From Tubulanus polymorphus (lineage: Eukaryota > Nemertea > Palaeonemertea > Tubulaniformes > Tubulanidae), in assembly GCF_964204645.1 (NCBI RefSeq), contig NC_134030.1, positions 597,855 to 661,854 on the forward strand: a DNA stretch of 64,000 nucleotides. Direction: 5' to 3'. The position numbers and the translations under genes were made by a program. Shown piece by piece: positions 34,393 through 46,949 of the stretch; within the stretch, counting starts at the first letter, position 1, and every line of letters starts with the position of its first letter. The notes beneath the pieces are model-generated. The model had not been told where the DNA came from. It saw only the letters and a list, made by a program, of their open reading frames with translations, and ran no database searches.

Positions 34393-35690
34393 GCACTTAA
34401 CTCGGTTGCCAGTTGCGAATCCAGAGTTAGACAGGCTGGGCCAAATTCGGTAATAGGTAGCTAGTCGACCAGTGGTTGGAACTAATAACCGAATGCGCTT
34501 GATTTTCGAACTATTTCCGGAATATAGTTCCGACATTTGACATGAGTTACTCGGGACTATTATAAGTCGACTGACTCCGATAACCGAAGGTGGCCCTGTG
34601 TGTAAGGTGCAATCGTAATGCAGCCTTCGTTGTTTTCTGGGTCTACATAGTATCCACATTCAATAAAATAGAATTATAAGTGAGCGCTTCAATGCCAATA
34701 CATACGTCACCGTGCGAATAAAATTCATTGTATTGTACTTATTATACAGGTAACCAGTCTAGTAGTAGCAACGACCGTATAGTGGTGCCATCTGTTATGT
34801 AGCGGTACCGCATTGTTATTTATGAATAGGTTTTAAGTACTTTAAATAATGCAATTTTTACGAATTTCTTTTTTCTTCTTAATATCGCCAATTTTAATTA
34901 TTGAAATGTTTAATAAAAATGAAAGTACAACTACCTTATGTGGGTATGAATCAGTCGAGTCTTCATGGGTGAATAATCTCATTTGGTAGAACTCGGATAA
35001 TTTTGAAGCTGAAACACGTAAAATAACAGATATCAATTAAAACGTGTCTTCCAATTTTCTAGATGTGCCCCTTATATATTAAAATGTTACAATTCCTACC
35101 ACTGTCAGATCTCAAAGAAATTATTGTCTCCAATTGAGTGTACTTGTCTTCACCAATGACTTTTATAGCCACTCAAGCAGTGGATTCATTTCTACCTGCA
35201 GCAGGTAAAAATGATTGACGCTGACATGAAAAAAAATATAAAAAGTTGGTGAAATTGAATCAATTAAAATGCATTGAAGTGGAGGGTCACAGAGTATGCA
35301 GTGAACACAAAAAGGGTTTAGATTATGACAATTAGCCAGCTGTATAGCGTCCCTAATTCTATCAATGACAACCATCTTTTGACTCATACAATGTATTAGA
35401 ATAGAAGAGAGTTAAAATGAAGGATTAGTATTTATTATATTATAATTGAGATATAGATGATCATGCAAGAGGTTTAGACAGAGATTTTATCAGAAGGTGG
35501 CTGTAACTGATAGCATTAAGGAGTAGCGACTGTTCACAAGTTCATTCACAAACAGTGAATCATTATTATACAAGTTGTTTTAATTGTCTGTCAGTGGTAA
35601 ATATCACTAATACGTAACTTATATATGTGTTAGGGCTCCTCAACTGTTGAATGACTGCAGAGTTCACTTCAAATCAGATATTTGTTTCAA
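34393..35690. other. Non-coding DNA, nothing recognised
   Basis: A 125-codon minus frame at 34282-34659 partly overlaps the hairpin element and has no recognisable domain. The rest is AT-rich. Confidence 0.45.
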
Positions 35691-37396
35691 CTCATGATGA
35701 CGGACACTGAAATAAGAATAACAGATTCTATAACATTTATCTCTTATAGATTCCTCAAAACAACAGAAAATTGTCTCGATACATACATGTAGACTGTTTC
35801 CTGGTCATCTACTGGTAATCGGTCATCCCATGGACAATTTGTCATTGCCTAACAAATAATTAATGAAAATAATGAAATTGTCTCCATACACACAAACCAC
35901 ATCACGTACATTGTGGGTTTACTTACAACAAATTGTCTTAACAGAACAGCACTTGAGGGAATTATTGCTGACTATTTGTATGTATGTCTGTAACTGACTA
36001 AACCATTGACTGTGGAGTAACTACTGGTTCTACTCATTACAGTTCAACTAACATTGATCAACACTGAAAATAACAGATTCTATAACATCTATCTCTCAAA
36101 GATTCCTCTACAGAATATAAAATACAAAATCAGTTGTTGAAAATGAATTTGTGTCCATACACACATACCACTCGTATCTGTAGCCATCTGCAACCATTGA
36201 CTGCGGAGATCAGTTCAATTCAGCTATTGGTTTCTGTACAGTTCAACTTATAATGATGGACACTGAAATGAGAATAACATATTATCATGACATCTATTCA
36301 TCAGATTCTATTGCAGGAAATTCTGTTTCCATACAAACCACTTATTGATAGAAGAGTTGAAACATGTTCAGGACCAGAGTTCAGTTCTCCTAACAGATTA
36401 AAACAATATGGAAAATCATTGATAACTAAGGGATAAGTGTTTCAAGTTAATATAATTTGTCTCTCTGTGCACGTATCACATGTATGTAGCAGACTCTGAA
36501 ATGAGAACAATATAGATTCAATCACACATCTACCGTATTTCATAGATTTCGAAAAATTAAAATCATTGATAACGAAAGTTGTCGTGATACATACATATCA
36601 ACATTGGAATTATAACATCCCTGGTTCAGGTCTCTTCAGTTATAGTTAAACTAATGATGATGGACACTAAAATGAAAAACACATTCAGTCCATAACATTA
36701 TATTCATCAGATTCTTCTGCAGGAAAATCATACGGTAAGATATCGATAATCAGAAAGTTGTCCTGATACATACACATTGACTAAAGAGTTAGGATATTCG
36801 TGGTTCATGTCTCTCAGTTACAGTTTAACTAATAATGATGGAGGCTCAGTCAATTGATAATAACAAAGTTTCTTCTGAAGGAAAACAAACTGAATAAAAT
36901 CATAAGAAATTAGTTGTTGAAATCAAATAGAAATTGGCTCCATATACGATACATACCACTCATCAGTAGCTAGCACAACCATGAGTGTAATTAACAGATC
37001 ATCTCCTTAAACAGATTCTTTAAACTGAAGGAAAAAATTAATAAAATTGTTAATGATGAAATAAGCTAATGATGATAGACACTCAAAAGAAAAACACAAA
37101 GTCCATAACATTATATTTATCAGATTCTTCTGCGGAAAACTAAAACAGAAAGACGTTGATAATGAAAATTGTCCAGATAATTGTCACATCCACGGTTCAC
37201 TTCTCTGAGTTACAGTTCAACTAACATTAACGGACACTCAGACAAATCATAATAACACAGTTCCTTCTAATGGAAAATGAAATGGAGAATCATAAGGAAT
37301 TAGTTGTTGGAATCAAAGTAAAATTGGCTCCAGATACGATACATACCTCCCATATCAGTAGCCAGCACAACCATGAGTGTAATTAACAGATCATCT
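35690..37396. repeat. Degenerate repeats with recurring minus-strand splice-donor words
   Basis: Words such as GATGGACACTGAAATGAGAA, ATAACATCTATCTC and TCCTGATACATACA recur every 200-300 bases with heavy drift. On the minus strand ATGGTTGTGCT...GAGTG or GGGAG followed by gtatgt recurs near 36170, 36953 and 37346. No protein gene is recognised. Confidence 0.5.
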
Positions 37397-37970
37397 CCTT
37401 GGATGTTAAGTTCACCAGACAGTGTCTAACTGGAGGTAGATTTTGCAGCACTTGGATGTTGAGTTCACCAGACAGTGTCTCACTGGAGGTAGATTCTGTA
37501 GCACTTGGATGTTGAGTTCACCAGACAGTGTCTCACTGGGGGTAGATTCTGCAGCACTTGGATGTTGAGTTCACCAGACAGTGTCTCACTGGGGGTAGAT
37601 TCTGTAGCACTTGGATGTTGAGTTCACCAGACAGTGTCTCACTGGGGGTAGATTCTGCAGCACTTGGATGTTGAGTTCACCAGACAGTGTCTCACTGGGG
37701 GTAGATTCTGTAGCACTTGGATGTTGAGTTCACCAGACAGTGTCTCACTGGGAGTAGATTCTGTAGCACTTGGATGTTGAGTTCACCAGACAGTGTCTCA
37801 CTGGGGGTAGATTCTGTAGCACTTGGATGTTGAGTTCACCAGACAGTGTCTCACTGGAGGTAGATTCTGCAGCACTTGGATGTTGAGTTCACCAGACAGT
37901 GTCTCACTGGGGTTATTTTCTGTAGCACTTGGATGGTGAGTTCACCAGACAGCATCTCACTGGGAGTAGA
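37397..37970. repeat. 53-bp minisatellite, array A (about 11 copies)
   Basis: Unit contains TTGAGTTCACCAGACAGTGT and CTCACTGGGGGTAGATTCTG. Low divergence. Same unit and orientation as array B at 39205. Confidence 0.97.
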
Positions 37971-39204
37971 TGATCTCAGCGTGAATGATAGAAAAATAAT
38001 GAAAAGATATACATGTTAGAATATAATCATACAGTAGACAGAGTAAAGTTTAACTGCTTTGACTCGTGGTAAAAACATGTGCTTCAAATCAGGAATTGTC
38101 AATGTTCCTGAATCTATATTTCAAAACATCACGTGATGTCCAGCCTGCATGTTTAAGTTCATTCCAATAAAATACATTGCACGATGAGGTTACAATTTAG
38201 AATTGAATCACATAACATACTCAAATATTTTACCTGCTGATTTCTCCATTAAAACCTAGGAATTTCGAATATATTTCTAAGATGCCAAATTCCTCGTCTA
38301 AGCTAAACTCGCCCCTAGTGGTTTATAAAGACGACCGACACCTCTTTCTTTCTTTCTGTTTATTCTTTTTTTGCGCCCGTGAATTATGCTTAAACATGTT
38401 CGAGGTGATTTTTTCAAACTGTTTTAAGGTGCGTCCCCGCAGACAACTGAGGCTAGGATAGAAATGCCCGTATCTCTTGACGCACATGTCTACCCTATCG
38501 AGTAAGTGATCGTACACACGATACTCTCGGGCCCCGGAGTCCGCGGTTCAGTAAAGGAGCGTCCGATGCCCTGATGCTATCGTCCTCCCCGGGTGGCCTT
38601 TCGCCATCCCTGTCACCAAGCATATTCACTTTAAGGGCTACCAGCCCCCTTACCGCCACCGCTATTTTTCTTCCCGCCGTCTCGCAACCACAGAAACGAG
38701 TTTAACTAAGAAAAGGAAGAACCCGAATGGATTCAATTGGATTTATACGTGTGGTCAGGTTTGGGTTTGGTTCCCGAGACACCGAGCACAGCGTATTTCG
38801 ATGTGACCATTTTGTCACTTTCCGTCGCTGATTCAGAATGAGTTGCCAAAGTGAGATTAGAAATGAATCGGCGAAATAAATAATTTTGAAATCAACAAAT
38901 AAAATATCTGGATTTCATGTATTCAATGAAAACCAATTCTAGACCTCATGATTGAACAAATGAATTTTGACAGTTATAAATTAGAAAATGGTTTGGAAAT
39001 ATTGAGCCATTTGACAACCACGCATTGAATCATGTAGCTAATTGGGATTCCCTCAAAACATGCAGTCAAAAGGACAACTGGTCAAATTGTTGTCTTTACA
39101 GAATATCTTAGAATTTTAGGTTTAAAAATTCTAAGAGAATTCAAACCTCTGAAAAAAATTCAAATTAGAAATTTGTCTATTCATTACTCACCTTCTGTAG
39201 CGTG
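37971..39204. other. Spacer between the twin 53-bp arrays
   Basis: No gene recognised. A GC-richer island at about 38300-38720 holds a 64-codon minus frame of unknown meaning; the remainder is AT-rich. Confidence 0.45.
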
Positions 39205-39815
39205 TGGAGAGTGTCTCACTGGGGGTAGATTCTGCAGCACTTGGATGTTGAGTTTACCAGACAGTGTCTCACTGGGGGTAGATTCTGCAGCACTTGGATG
39301 TTGAGTTCACCAGACAGTGTCTCACTGGGGGTAGATTCTGCAGCACTTGGATGTTGAGTTCACCAGACAGTGTCTCACTGGAGGTAGATTCTGTAGCACT
39401 TGGATGTTGAGTTCACCAGACAGTGTCTCACTGGGGGTAGATTCTGCAGCACTTGGATGTTGAGTTCACCAGACAGTGTCTCACTGGGGGTAGATTCTGC
39501 AGCACTTGGATGTTGAGTTCACCAGACAGTGTCTCACTGGGGGTAGATTCTGCAGCACTTGGATGTTGAGTTCACCAGACAGTGTCTCACTGGGGGTAGA
39601 TTCTGCAGCACTTGGATGTTGAGTTCACAAGACAGTGTCTCACTGGGGGTAGATTCTGCAGCACTTGGATGTTGAGTTCACCAGACAGTGTCTCACTGGA
39701 GGTAGATTCTGCAGCACTTGGATGTTGAGTTCACCAGACAGTGTCTCACTGGGGGTAGATTCTGCAGCACTTGGATGTTGAGTTCACCAGACAGTGTCTC
39801 ACTGGGCAGCACTTG
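39205..39815. repeat. 53-bp minisatellite, array B (about 11 copies)
   Basis: Units are nearly identical to array A, in the same orientation and about 1.2 kb away. Confidence 0.97.
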
Positions 39816-40057
39816 GATCAAGGGCTATTAGAGATAAAAATTCCACTAATAAGAGCTCTTGGAAAATCTCATGATTTTATCCAATTTCACTGCATACATG
39901 CTCACCTGATCTGGAGTCAGCTCAGATCTGCATGTTCAGGTAACATCAACCTCTGAAATGCAAAAACAGACATTGCTTAAATTAATTTTTCAATTAAACT
40001 AATTTCTCAAAATTTGATGAGTCTCATGATGTCTATCATCCACTCAGCACGTGGGGC

Positions 40058-43000
40058 TAATGTAAAAATGTTTTCTGACACAGTCTGATTTGTGTCAGAT
40101 TGTAACTGTAGAAGTTTCACTCATTGTTTCAGTCTAATTGAGATGTGACTGATGTACATGTAACATTGAATGTGTAACACCGCTGTAGTTTGTTCACTTA
40201 TTCCTCCTCAGTTAGAAGAATGTTTGTTCTCTCATCTTCATTAGCAAAGAAAATCAATCCCATCCGTCTAACTACAACATTGTAACATTTCTATCTTATT
40301 CAATCATAGAGGGAATGAGTAGTATGGCGCTTGGGTACGGAATGGGGCAAAGCATGGTGTGATTGACATGTTAGGGGAGGATAGGGTATTGTGGTAAGGT
40401 AAGGTCAGGTTGGATGATGCAGGGTTGTTTGATATGGCTGGATTAGATGATCAGCTTGTTATAGAACCGGTCGAGGTGGGTGTATGTGGTAGTGTACGAT
40501 GTATAGTTAGAGAGGTGTCTGACAATGAAGAAAGGTTGGTGCTGGAGGACGGTACAGTTGTGATGTTGGTATGGTTTGTGTAGAGTAGAGTGTGGTTTGC
40601 AGGGTTAGGGATAAGGTAGCTGGCATGGTAAAAATAATGGTAGAGGAGAAGTGAAAGGGATTTTGATGTTGTTGAGGTGAGGGTGATTTGGTAGAATTGG
40701 TTGGGGTGAGGTGGTGACTGCCTGGGGAGGGGCTAGGACAGTACAGGTGTAATCAGTCTCCCTTTACACATCTCAATGTCTCAAATCCTTTCCAGACATT
40801 CTCTTATTCCACACAGCTATTCGCATTTTGAATTTTTCCATCATTACCGCGCAAGATAATAATCAATGGCTTTCGATTCAAATTAGCCAGATTTTTTCAC
40901 GATTTACCAAAAGATGAAAACACATAGACATCTACTTTAACACATTCCATCATAAATAGCATCATCGGATAGGAATGAATTGTAAATTCACGAGTAGTGG
41001 AAGGAGCTATGGATGTGATGTCTAAAACCTACGATGAACTACTAGTTGAAAAGTAGTCGAGGATGTATACACTTAAGCTGATTAGATGATCTCAAACTAA
41101 ACCTAAACAAATGAGTGAGATATCTTGAGCCGAATCTCTCCATGCCTCCCATTCACTCAAACTACTCCTCAATTCTATGTGAAATACTAGGAGATGATAC
41201 CTGCAAGATATTGAACATTAAGACACCATCAAAACAATGACAAATCAGTAACAGTATTTTACATGTGTGTCACATCATTCATTTTAACAAGTGAATGATT
41301 CATGAAGCAAATGACGGCAAAACTTCTGATTCACAAATCTCTGAATACCGGTAGTTTTTACCCTACTACCAGCTTGTTAACAGCAAACTGTTGAGAAATA
41401 GACTCTGAACCCAAAATACATTGTTAGTAAACTCTAGGTTTACCGTAAATGATTTCCATTATTGATCACTTTACACCCAGTCAAGTACAGGAAACTTAGC
41501 ACCTCCTCTCTCTCACTCTCTCTCTTAATAGCCATTTTTGTGAACATTTTTAAGCACGTGAGGTAAGAATAGACCAATGCCTGCCCTCTAAGCCAGCAGA
41601 GGACTACCCTTCGGACCCCACTTTTGTGCTTGGTGGCTTTAAGCTCACTTTTTTTTTGAGTCGAGGTAGGTATAGACCACTACCTACCCGCTAGGCGGAC
41701 AGGGGACTAAACCTTCGAATTGCTCTCGGACCCCACTCTTCATATCTTTTTTCTTTTTTTGAGTCGAGGTAGGAATAGACCACTGCCTACCCGCTAGGCA
41801 GACAGTGGACTAAACCCCCCACTCTTCATGTTCTTCATATTCTTTCTTTTTCTTATGGCTGTCTCTCCTGGCTATGTATCAGTACCAACCGGCAGTAAGT
41901 GTCTATATGGGAAATATAGTAATTGAACTGGGTTTGAATCTATCTCAATCAGTGCTTTTAAAACTAGTAGTAGGGCAGCAGTTCACTATAGTCAATCAGA
42001 ATCATTGTTTGATGATATTGTTTATTTGCAGTGACATTTGTTCCATGAAACAAGTTTCAATTCCAAAATGAATCGATGAATTCAATCTTCAATAGCATCG
42101 TTCTCGATGTATCTCATATAGAGATTTTGGAATAGCTAGCGCGGGAAGGAGGTCGGGAAGGTAAGGCTTGGTACGATACCCTAAAACCTGGCAGTAACCT
42201 AAAGAATGTTTTCATTTACCCTTGTGTCCTATCCATCTAAGGACATGTAATGATTAAGAGGTGACCTCGAAGTTATGGCCACCACCTGCGCCATCACATC
42301 CAGACAAATCAGAAATAGATTCACTGTCCACAGTGACAGCTTCGACGTCTGTTCTTACTTTCGTATTCAATATTTTAAGCACAGAATTCCGATAAAGAGT
42401 GATGCCCATTTAACCAATCATTAGAATTCTACAGAATTCACCCTAATTTCAAAATTGGGGAGTCCAGGGAAACCAATGCTCACTTGGTGAAATTCCTGAC
42501 AATCTGAAAATTCTACACTCAACACCCCCTGGAGAACATGTGCAGTGGCGTTGGAAAACTTAAAAACCTCCAAAAATAACTGTATTCCGTCTGCGGATAC
42601 GACAACGGATGAAAAGAAAATGCAACGGCCCGCTGAGACTTAAGTCTCAAGTGGGCTGAAAACAAAAACATCCTTCCCCACATAACTTTTCCTCTACGGT
42701 AACATTACTCTGACCATGCCTTACCCTATACTTAACCCGGTACACCGACGCCTACATTACACAAACTATACCAGCATCACTACTGCACTGACCTCTAACA
42801 GCAACCTTTCAATCAGTTATCATACACCCTCCGAACATACACACCATACACTACCACATACACCCACCTCGACCAGTTCCATATCAAACTCATCATCCAA
42901 TCCAACCACATCAAATAACCCTGCATCATCCGACCGACCTTACCTCATCACATTACCCTATCCTACCCTAACTATCAACTACACCATACCCTGCCCCACT

Positions 43001-43281
43001 CCATACCCAAACCTCATACTACTCATTCCCTCTAGGATTAGATAAGTGGAAATTTGACGATGTTGTTGGTAGACGGATGGGATTGATTCTTATCGCTAAT
43101 GAAGATGAGAGAACAAACATTCTTCCAACTGAGAAGGAATAATTGAAGAAATGACTGCAGTGTTACACAGTCAATGTTACATGTACATCAGTTATAACTC
43201 TATTAGACTGAAACAATGAGTGAAACTTCTACAGTTACAATCTGACACAAATCAGACTGAATTTGAAAATATTTTTACAAT
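40058..43281. mobile_element. 3.2-kb element bounded by long (~625 bp) inverted repeats
   Basis: The left arm, 40058-40685, and the right arm, about 42655-43281, are reverse complements with moderate drift. Matching words include CAGTCTGATTTGTGTCAGAT, GTTACATGTACATCAGT, AGAGGGAATGAGTAGTATG, GATGATGCAGGGTT and GTCGAGGTGGGTGTATGTGG. The inner halves of the arms are strongly strand-biased: the left is G/T/A-rich and the right C/A/T-rich. The central ~2 kb shows no transposase or other domain. The Pro/Thr/Ser frame at 42716-43045 is the C-rich arm read through. It could be a non-autonomous long-TIR transposon or a foldback duplication. Confidence 0.8.
41545..41835. repeat. Three ~90-bp diverged direct repeats
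   Basis: GAGGTAGGAATAGACCACTGCCTACCCGCTAGGC-type segments start near 41571, 41661 and 41763; each ends near a GGACT...CCCCACT word. The CTGCC...GGCAG arms can pair. Lies inside the 40-43 kb inverted-repeat element. Confidence 0.8.
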
Positions 43282-44375
43282 AGAAAACATTCTACAGCTT
43301 TTCTATTTTCTATATTTCAAATGCTACTTATCTTGTTTCATTTCTTCAGCTACTGTTCCTATCTATGATGCTGGTCTTGCTGCTCCTATGAAGCTCTCAC
43401 TGCTCCTGCAGTACTCCTATGATGCTGCTCCTGTGCAACTCCTATATGATGCTGCTCCTGAACTCCTCCTTCCTGCTGCGCCTATAAATGCTCCTATACA
43501 TTGCTTGAATAGTGTTTTATGCCAGAAGTAATGCCTGAAATAGAGAAGATTTGATTTCAATGCGGTATTTGTTCAATTGTTGACTCTTCACATCACATCA
43601 TCAGTTATAGACATTTGAACTTATAAGAGGAACCTTTTCGACTGGAGAATGATTCAGTTGAAGGGCCTTTCAGAGAAATGAGGGCAATGAAAAAGAATCA
43701 GGGAGTGTGACATAGGGGATATATTTTCCAACATTGTACTTTCATGCAAAATTCATGAACTTTCATGAAAACCTCAATGTTTCTCATAATAAGCCATGTC
43801 CCTCTGGGTCGTATATACCGTACATAGTAAGCTCAGTCATTTTCATGATAACAACTTAAACAATTTTCATCTCTTTCTATCGACTTCCTCAATCTTCACA
43901 ACAGTTCATAAAACTCTCACACTCAAGAAGGTGGAGAACAGATGATAAGATCAAAAATGACTATGACTATATACAGATTTAAAACCAACAGAGCAACTGC
44001 AGTTTGGGGGCCCTTGTGTTTATATGTACACACTATTGTTAAATAAGGGCCACACAGTTAGTGACCTCAACTGGTGCAGTTGGATCAAAACGTTTAGGAC
44101 TGTTCATAGTGGCCAGTGGCTAGGGCATGTTTCAATCTACCCCAGTCTTTCAACGTTTCTATCTGTCATTGGAACTTCACTTTAACTTTGCAAATAAATT
44201 TAATTATCAAAAATATAACTAACCAACAGGATTATTTTCTTTTTAAGTTACATTTGCGCTCGGGAAATCTCATATTGAGCTTGAGAAAGCGTTGATTTGG
44301 CCCAAAATAGTTGTTATTTAATATATCATGGTCGCCGCCATCTTGGAATTCGGGGAATTTCCACTTGCTGAAAAT
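43282..44375. other. Non-coding DNA with a short CTGCTCCTATGAT repeat
   Basis: At 43345-43500 the word gatgctgctcct recurs, giving an Ala/Pro/Leu frame that is probably repeat-derived. No gene recognised elsewhere. Confidence 0.45.
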
Positions 44376-44378
44376 ATA

Positions 44379-44414
44379 TGCAAATGAGCAGAATCGGAAT
44401 GAGGCATATAAAGG
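44379..44414 (+). promoter_or_regulatory. Octamer + TATA promoter candidate
   Basis: ATGCAAAT (octamer) lies about 20 bases before TATAAAGG (44407-44414), an arrangement seen at histone and snRNA-type promoters. A CCGCCATCTTGG (YY1-type) word lies about 45 bases further upstream. No recognisable product follows, so this remains a candidate. Confidence 0.35.
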
Positions 44415-45239
44415 CGGATCCGGACGTATATTCGGACATTCTGTCTTTCCTTTGAAAACTTACCTTTAAAAACCCATAGAAAGTAAAATGCTATAATCCT
44501 GATGAGAAAGGCGTTGTGGCGAACAAAATCAATTACGATATGTCAAATAATTAATTTTAAACTTTATTGATTGTTAGATTATTTCCAATTAATCCATTAA
44601 TTCTCTGATAAACCATTAAACCCAGAAGTTAGACTTGGAGAACTGGGTTCAGCAATTGGGGCCAGGGCCCATCAGGGAAAGGGTTGAATAGTTAAAGAGC
44701 TATGAAATCGTGGATGAATATAAAATAAGTAGACTGTGATTTAGAAAAAACTCAATACTGGTGTAAGTCGATCTCAAAAATTACTTAATGTAATTCACAT
44801 TTGTTGAACATTACAAGAAATTCTTGGTTTAAGCCTCTGAGATGGTGCTGCAGATGACAAGATAATAAGGGTCAATTTTATGAATCTGTAAGTGAGCATC
44901 TTACTTAAAGGTTTGAAGGGCCCAGGGTTTTTTGGGATGGAGTCCAGTTGAACTTGTAACTGGGTCTTGAGCTGTGTCTCCAGGTCTCGGTCCCAAAACT
45001 GTGTCCACAGAACTGTGCTGAATCCACCGATGTGTTTAAAGTCAAATTCCTCAAATCCAGAAAATGAAAAAACTTCATCGAAAACAAAACATTTATGAAA
45101 TTGAACAACTCTTTATTTAAGATTTTAATTAAATCTTCACAATAAACCATTCTTTGGTATATCAAACATTAAATTAATTCAACCTCTGCATAAATTACTG
45201 TTCTAATCTATTTGACCTGTCACCTAAAAATAGAATTTC

Positions 45240-46220
45240 TACCAATTCATTAAACAATAGGAACAACTTACAACTTATCAAAACCTAACAGTCATTCAGA
45301 AGTAAAGCCTATTGATTTAATCTCTGAAACCCAGAGATTAAAACATCAGATTTATACTTCTGAATCACCTTAAAACAGTTCATTTAATTGTGAATTGAGT
45401 TCAACAGTTATGAATTATAACTGCCGAACTTGATCGCGGATTATCATTGGAAAACTTGATTCAGATTATTAATTTGAATCAAGTTTTTCCACCCTTTAAT
45501 CAGTTTAACAGATTACAATAGGAAACACTTTAACTTACCAAAACCCGAAGTGATTCAGAAGTTAAAACCTATTGATTTAATCTCTGAAACCCAGAGATTA
45601 AAACATCAGATTCACACTTCTGAATCACCTTAAAAACAGTTCTCGAAAATCTCCAATCAAGTTCAACAATTATGGATTATAACTGCCGATCTTGATCAGA
45701 GATTATCTTGGAAAAACTCGACTCAATTTGAATTTGGGTCAAGTTTTTCCACCCTTTCTTAACAGCACACTAGGAACAAATGTAGCTTATCTGAACACAA
45801 AGGTCATTCAGCAGTAAAAATCTATTGATTTAATATCTGGAACCCAGAGATTAAAACATTAGATTTAAACTTGTGAATCACCTTAAAACAGACCTTGAAA
45901 ATCACCAATCAAGTTCAACAATTGTGGATTATACCAGTAACTGCCGATCTTGATCAGAGATTATCTTGGAAAAACTCGACTCAATTTGAATTTGAGTCAA
46001 GTTTTTCCACCCTTTAATCAGTCTTAACAGAACACACTAGGAACAATTGTAGCTCATCTGTACATGAAGATCATTCAGCAGTAAAAATCTATTGATTTAA
46101 TATCTGAGTCCCAGAGATTAAAACATCAGATTTAAACTTCTGAATCACCTTAAAATCGATCTTGAAAATCTCTGATCAAGTTCAACAATTATGGATTATA
46201 ACTGTCAATCTTGATCAGTG
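45240..46220. repeat. ~260-bp tandem repeat, about 3.7 copies
   Basis: TCTATTGATTTAATCTCTGA-type starts near 45308, 45568, 45822 and 46088. Each is followed by CCCAGAGATTAAAACAT and GTCAAGTTTTTCCACCCTTT. Confidence 0.9.
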
Positions 46221-46414
46221 ATTATCTTGATCATCAAACCTAAATTCAATGCATTTACATTCAATCATTTTTTGTCGTTTTTTGTAATGTCTTTGTTGAT
46301 TCTGTTGGATGCGAACGAATTAAAGTCACCAAATACACTTAAAATCCTTCCACTTGATCCACTACGCAAATACACAACACTATTACAACTCCAGATTATC
46401 GTTTTATTGCGGTT

Positions 46415-46935
46415 ATTGCGAAACTGAATTACACTGGTCCGGTTCATCGTTTAATTACGGTTCTCGACACTGAATTACACTGGTCCGGTTTATCGTTTAA
46501 TTGTGGTTCTCGACACTTAATTACACTGGTCCGGTTCATCGTTTAATTGTGGTTCTCGACACTTAATTACACTGGTCCGGTTCATCGTTTAATTGCAGTT
46601 CTCGACACTGAATTATACTGGTCCGGTTCATTGTTTAACTGCGGCTCTGAACACTGAATTACACTGGTCCGGTTCATCGTTTAATTGTGGTTCTCGACAC
46701 TGAATCACACTGGTCGGGTTCATCGTTTAATTGTGGTTCTCAATACTGAATTACATTGGTCGGGTTCATCGTTTAACTGCGGTTCTCGACACTGAATTAC
46801 ACTGGTCGGGTTCATCGTTTAACTGCGGTTCTCGACACTGAATTACACTGGTCGGGTTTATCCTTTATTTTTGGTCCTCAGCACTATATTAAGTTGATCC
46901 GGTTTATTGTTAAGTTGCGGTTCTCAATACTTAAT
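46415..46935. repeat. 46-bp minisatellite, about 11 copies
   Basis: Unit contains TGAATTACACTGGTCCGGTT and CATCGTTTAATTGTGGTTCT. Later copies switch GGTCCGG to GGTCGGG, suggesting stepwise expansion. Confidence 0.95.
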
Positions 46936-46949
46936 TCCATTATATCTGC

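Noticed and set aside
34282-34659. 125-codon minus frame
   Set aside because: Overlaps a hairpin MITE, has no domain and no splice context.
38323-38720. Possible exon in a GC-richer island (minus frame with CVKRYGHFYPSLSC)
   Set aside because: No recognisable family, no convincing acceptor/donor pair; kept only as a note on the spacer.
37397-39815. CRISPR-like repeat arrays
   Set aside because: Units are contiguous with no unique spacers, and the DNA is eukaryotic.
42716-43045. Pro/Thr/Ser-rich 109-codon frame
   Set aside because: It is the C-rich arm of the large inverted repeat; the other arm lacks the frame.
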